The notes under the pieces were generated by a model. That model was not told where the DNA came from. It was given only the letters and a program-made list of their open reading frames with translations, and searched no databases. Both the position numbers and the translations under genes were made by a program. From an uncultured Corynebacterium sp. (GTDB lineage Bacteria; Actinomycetota; Actinomycetes; Mycobacteriales; Mycobacteriaceae), in NCBI GenBank assembly GCA_915275065.1, contig CAJZGD010000044.1, positions 1 through 12,954 of the forward strand: 12,954 nucleotides of DNA, read 5' to 3'. Shown here one piece after another: positions 5,368 to 12,954 of this stretch (positions within the stretch are counted from its first letter, which is position 1; every line of letters begins with the position of its first letter).

Positions 5368-8300
5368 TTGGCAGTCTCCCGCCAGACCAAGGCCACTATC
5401 CCTGGGGCTCCCGAACGGAAGTCGTTTGCGAAGATTCAATCACCCATCGAAGTCCCAGGCTTATTAGATATTCAATTGGAGTCTTTTGCTTGGTTGATCG
5501 GTTCGCCGGAGTGGCGTGCCCGTCGTCAGGCCGAATTGGGTGAAGACGTTCGAGTAACCAGTGGGTTAGAGGATATTCTCGAAGAACTCTCACCGATTCA
5601 AGACTATTCCGGCAATATGTCCTTGTCGTTGTCGGAACCCCGCTTTGAGGAGATGAAAAACTCCATTGACGAGTGTAAAGACAAGGATATCAATTACTCC
5701 GCGCCATTATATGTGACCGCCGAGTTCATCAATAACGAAACCCAGGAAATCAAGTCCCAAACCGTGTTCATTGGGGATTTCCCCATGATGACCGACAAGG
5801 GCACATTCATTGTAAACGGTACCGAGCGGGTGGTGGTTTCCCAGCTGGTGCGTTCCCCTGGCGTGTATTTCGACCAAACCATTGATAAGTCCACCGAGCG
5901 TCCGCTGCATTCCGTGAAGGTCATTCCGTCGCGGGGTGCCTGGTTGGAGTTCGACGTGGACAAGCGCGATACCGTGGGGGTGCGTATCGACCGGAAGCGC
6001 CGCCAGCCGGTGACCGTGCTGCTCAAGGCGTTGGGGTGGACCACCGAGCAGATAGTCGAACGGTTCGGCTTCTCGGAAATAATGATGTCCACGCTGGAAA
6101 ACGACGGCGTGGCCAACATGGATGAGGCGCTGCTGGAAATCTACCGCAAGCAGCGCCCCGGCGAGCAGCCCACTCGGGACTTGGCGCAATCGCTGTTGGA
6201 AAACTCGTTCTTCCGCCCCAAGCGCTATGACCTGGCCAAGGTGGGCCGGTATAAGTTCAACCGCAAACTCGGCCTGGGCGGCGACCACGATGGGCTGATG
6301 ACGCTCACGGAAGAAGACATAGCCACCACCATCGAGTATTTGGTGCGGCTACATGTTGGTGAGACCTCCATGACCTCACCCACCGGCGAAATCATACCCG
6401 TGGAAACTGACGACATTGACCACTTTGGTAACCGTCGGTTGCGTACCGTGGGCGAGCTCATCCAAAACCAGGTTCGGGTGGGCCTGTCCCGCATGGAACG
6501 GGTCGTGCGCGAGCGCATGACCACCCAGGATGCGGAGTCCATCACCCCGACCTCCCTGATTAATGTGCGGCCGGTGTCTGCTGCCATTCGGGAGTTCTTC
6601 GGCAGCTCCCAGCTGTCGCAGTTCATGGACCTCAATAACTCCCTGTCCGGCCTGACCCACAAACGGCGTCTGTCCGCCCTGGGCCCGGGCGGTTTGTCCC
6701 GTGAACGCGCCGGCATTGAGGTGCGTGACGTGCACGCCTCCCACTATGGCCGCATGTGCCCGATCGAAACCCCCGAAGGCCCGAACATTGGGTTGATCGG
6801 TTCCCTGGCGTCGTACGCTCGGGTGAATTCCTTCGGCTTTATCGAAACCCCATACCGCAAGGTGGTTGACGGCGTGGTCACGGATGAGGTGGATTACCTC
6901 ACCGCCGACGAGGAAGACCGCTATGTGGTGGCCCAGGCCAACACCAAGTTTGACGAGAACGGGGTCATTACCGAAGACCGCGTGACCGTGCGCCTGAAAA
7001 AGGGCGACATCCAGGTGGTGGATGGCAAGGACATCAACTACATGGACGTGTCGCCGCGGCAGATGGTGTCCGTCGCCACCGCCATGATTCCGTTCTTGGA
7101 GCACGACGACGCGAACCGTGCCCTCATGGGTGCGAACATGCAGCGTCAGGCCGTGCCGCTGGTGCGTTCCGAGGCGCCGCTGGTTGGCACCGGCATGGAG
7201 CTGCGTGCCGCCTACGATGCGGGCGACCTGATTATCAGTAAGAAGGCCGGCGTGGTCGAAACCGTGTGCGCCGACTACATCACCATCATGGGTGATGACG
7301 GGGTGCGCGACACCTACATGCTGCGCAAATTCGAACGCACGAACCAAGGCACCTCGTATAACCAGAAGCCGCTCGTGGACGAGGGCGACCGGGTGGAGGA
7401 AGGTCAGGTCGTGGCCGACGGCCCCGGCACCCACAACGGGGAAATGGCATTGGGCCGGAACCTGCTCGTGGCATTCATGCCGTGGGAGGGTCACAACTAC
7501 GAGGACGCCATCATCCTGAACCAGCGCCTGGTGGAGGAGGACATTTTGACCTCCATCCACATTGAGCAGCATGAAATTGATGCGCGCGACACCAAGCTGG
7601 GTGCCGAGGAGATCACCCGGGAAATCCCGAACGTGTCCGAAGACGTGCTCAAGGACCTGGACGAGCGGGGCATTGTGCGCATCGGCGCCGACGTGCGTGA
7701 CGGCGACATTCTGGTGGGCAAGGTGACTCCCAAGGGTGAAACCGAGCTGACCCCGGAGGAGCGCCTGCTGCGCGCCATCTTTGGCGAGAAGGCCCGTGAG
7801 GTGCGTGACACCTCGATGAAGGTGCCGCACGGTGAGACCGGTAAGGTCATTGGGGTGCGCCGCTTCTCCCGGGAAGATGAGGACGATCTGGGCCCGGGCG
7901 TCAATGAGATGATTCGGGTGTATGTGGCCCAGAAACGGAAGATCCAGGATGGCGATAAGCTGGCCGGTCGGCACGGCAACAAGGGTGTGGTGGGGAAGAT
8001 CCTGCCGCAGGAAGACATGCCGTTCCTGCCCGACGGCACCCCGGTCGATGTGATCCTCAATACGCACGGTGTGCCGCGTCGTATGAACATCGGCCAGGTG
8101 CTGGAGGTTCACCTGGGTTGGTTGGCAGCTGCCGGCTGGAAGGTCGACGTGAACGATCCCGCCAACGCCAAGCTGCTGGAGACCCTGCCCGAGGACCTGT
8201 ACGATGTGCCCGCCGGCTCGTTGACCGCCACCCCGGTGTTCGACGGTGCCACGAACGACGAGATTGCCGGCCTGCTCGCCAATTCCCTGCCCAACCGCGA

Positions 8301-8844
8301 CGGGGACGTGATGGTGAACGCCGATGGTAAGGCCCAGCTTTTCGACGGCCGTTCCGGCGAGCCGTTCCCCTACCCGGTGTCGGTCGGCTACATGTACATT
8401 CTGAAGCTGCACCACCTGGTGGACGAGAAGATTCACGCCCGCTCCACCGGTCCGTACTCCATGATTACCCAACAGCCGCTGGGCGGTAAGGCCCAATTCG
8501 GTGGCCAGCGCTTCGGCGAAATGGAGGTGTGGGCCATGCAAGCCTACGGCGCCGCCTACACGCTGCAAGAGCTGCTCACCATCAAGTCCGACGACGTGGT
8601 GGGCCGCGTGAAGGTGTATGAGGCCATTGTGAAGGGTGAAAACATCCCCGACCCGGGCATTCCCGAGTCGTTCAAGGTGTTGCTCAAGGAATTGCAGTCC
8701 CTGTGCCTGAACGTGGAGGTTTTGTCCGCCGATGGCACCCCGATGGAACTGTCGGGCTCCGACGATGATGATTTTGACCAGGCTGGTGCCTCAATGGGTA
8801 TCAACTTGAGCCGCGATGAGCGTTCCGACGCTGACATTGCCTAA
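5368..8844 (+). CDS. rpoB: DNA-directed RNA polymerase subunit beta
   Basis: A 1158-residue protein of normal actinobacterial length. Beta forms one pincer of RNA polymerase with part of the active site and the rifampicin pocket. Visible landmarks are the N-terminal PIEVPGLLDIQLESF, the rifampicin region starting at GSSQLSQFMD (6601), CPIETPEGPNIG (near 6760) and the catalytic lysines of GDKLAGRHGNKG (7957 and 7981). The C-terminal clamp region matches C. glutamicum closely, ending in an acidic DDDDFDQAG and ERSDADIA tail. The start is TTG 5368, set by GGAAGGA at 5355-5361. This gives MAVSRQTK, parallel to the TTG start used for M. tuberculosis RpoB. GTG 5350 (MLEGPILAVSRQ, 1164 residues) is how corynebacterial orthologues are often annotated. 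At E. coli position 517 the residue is Leu instead of Gln (codon 6631-6633), and at 552 it is Ala instead of Pro (6736-6738). Confidence 0.97.
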   Translation: MAVSRQTKATIPGAPERKSFAKIQSPIEVPGLLDIQLESFAWLIGSPEWRARRQAELGEDVRVTSGLEDILEELSPIQDYSGNMSLSLSEPRFEEMKNSIDECKDKDINYSAPLYVTAEFINNETQEIKSQTVFIGDFPMMTDKGTFIVNGTERVVVSQLVRSPGVYFDQTIDKSTERPLHSVKVIPSRGAWLEFDVDKRDTVGVRIDRKRRQPVTVLLKALGWTTEQIVERFGFSEIMMSTLENDGVANMDEALLEIYRKQRPGEQPTRDLAQSLLENSFFRPKRYDLAKVGRYKFNRKLGLGGDHDGLMTLTEEDIATTIEYLVRLHVGETSMTSPTGEIIPVETDDIDHFGNRRLRTVGELIQNQVRVGLSRMERVVRERMTTQDAESITPTSLINVRPVSAAIREFFGSSQLSQFMDLNNSLSGLTHKRRLSALGPGGLSRERAGIEVRDVHASHYGRMCPIETPEGPNIGLIGSLASYARVNSFGFIETPYRKVVDGVVTDEVDYLTADEEDRYVVAQANTKFDENGVITEDRVTVRLKKGDIQVVDGKDINYMDVSPRQMVSVATAMIPFLEHDDANRALMGANMQRQAVPLVRSEAPLVGTGMELRAAYDAGDLIISKKAGVVETVCADYITIMGDDGVRDTYMLRKFERTNQGTSYNQKPLVDEGDRVEEGQVVADGPGTHNGEMALGRNLLVAFMPWEGHNYEDAIILNQRLVEEDILTSIHIEQHEIDARDTKLGAEEITREIPNVSEDVLKDLDERGIVRIGADVRDGDILVGKVTPKGETELTPEERLLRAIFGEKAREVRDTSMKVPHGETGKVIGVRRFSREDEDDLGPGVNEMIRVYVAQKRKIQDGDKLAGRHGNKGVVGKILPQEDMPFLPDGTPVDVILNTHGVPRRMNIGQVLEVHLGWLAAAGWKVDVNDPANAKLLETLPEDLYDVPAGSLTATPVFDGATNDEIAGLLANSLPNRDGDVMVNADGKAQLFDGRSGEPFPYPVSVGYMYILKLHHLVDEKIHARSTGPYSMITQQPLGGKAQFGGQRFGEMEVWAMQAYGAAYTLQELLTIKSDDVVGRVKVYEAIVKGENIPDPGIPESFKVLLKELQSLCLNVEVLSADGTPMELSGSDDDDFDQAGASMGINLSRDERSDADIA

Positions 8845-8881
8845 CGGTATTTCACCACACTTCTTTAAGAAAGGGAGCTAC

Positions 8882-12889
<4,008 letters not shown>

Positions 12890-12925
12890 TCAGCCAAGAA
12901 TCCGCAATTTCTGGTCTGCATAACC

Positions 12926-12954
12926 CGCCCCACCTGGGTAACCGTGGTGGGGCG
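12926..12954 (+). terminator. Intrinsic terminator of rpoBC, cut by the window edge
   Basis: CGCCCCACC (12926-12934) pairs perfectly with GGTGGGGCG (12946-12954), with an 11-nt loop. The T tract expected after it lies beyond the window. The position 37 nt after the rpoC stop fits the end of the operon. Confidence 0.85.

Noticed and set aside
6376..8568. Long open frame (730 codons) on the minus strand opposite rpoB
   Set aside because: Antisense of a strongly conserved GC-rich gene. The translation is His/Gly/Val-rich with no domain, which is the usual artefact of third-position GC bias.

Overview
The window is a chromosomal segment of a Corynebacterium species (order Mycobacteriales). The evidence is the gene order rplJ-rplL, then a DUF3068 membrane protein, then rpoB-rpoC. 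The RpoB, RpoC, L10 and L7/L12 proteins also read as corynebacterial, including the actinobacterial coiled-coil insertion near the N-terminus of RpoC. No tRNA, rRNA, IS element, CRISPR array or integrase is visible.

Left part (1-2060, minus strand). The edge cuts off a gene whose first residues look like a signal peptide. An AT-rich intergenic stretch follows, with two exact TATAAT hexamers on the minus strand. Next come two co-directional genes 36 nt apart. The upstream one (735-2060) encodes a DUF4041 plus GIY-YIG (T5orf172/Mug113 type) protein, the domain pairing of the SNIPE anti-phage nuclease. The downstream one (264-698) encodes an acidic protein of about 140 residues that I do not recognise. 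This pair is the accessory part of the window and the best candidate for an undescribed system.

Divergent gap (2061-2613, 553 nt). There is no gene here. It holds a strong ribosome binding site for the nuclease gene and a small dyad at 2098-2115. A perfect 12-bp palindrome at 2237-2248 coincides with a candidate -10 element. The rest is a long rplJ leader with an L10-leader-like RNA structure (2316-2432) and a terminator-like hairpin with a T-rich tail (2469-2500), suggesting autogenous control by L10/L12.

Middle part (2614-4946, plus strand). rplJ and rplL are followed by a strong intrinsic terminator (3600-3630). A 272-nt gap with no convincing promoter precedes the DUF3068 gene (3903-4946), whose product has one membrane segment at each end.

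Gap 4947-5367 (421 nt). There is no gene. It holds up to three candidate rpoB promoters, short ATGGTG direct repeats, and a leader hairpin at 5196-5239 that is not an obvious terminator.

Right part (5368-12954, plus strand). rpoB and rpoC lie 37 nt apart and encode the beta and beta-prime subunits of RNA polymerase. The catalytic Asp triad and both zinc sites of beta-prime are intact. Beta carries a Leu at the position of E. coli Gln517 inside the rifampicin-resistance-determining region. The window ends inside the rpoC terminator hairpin.
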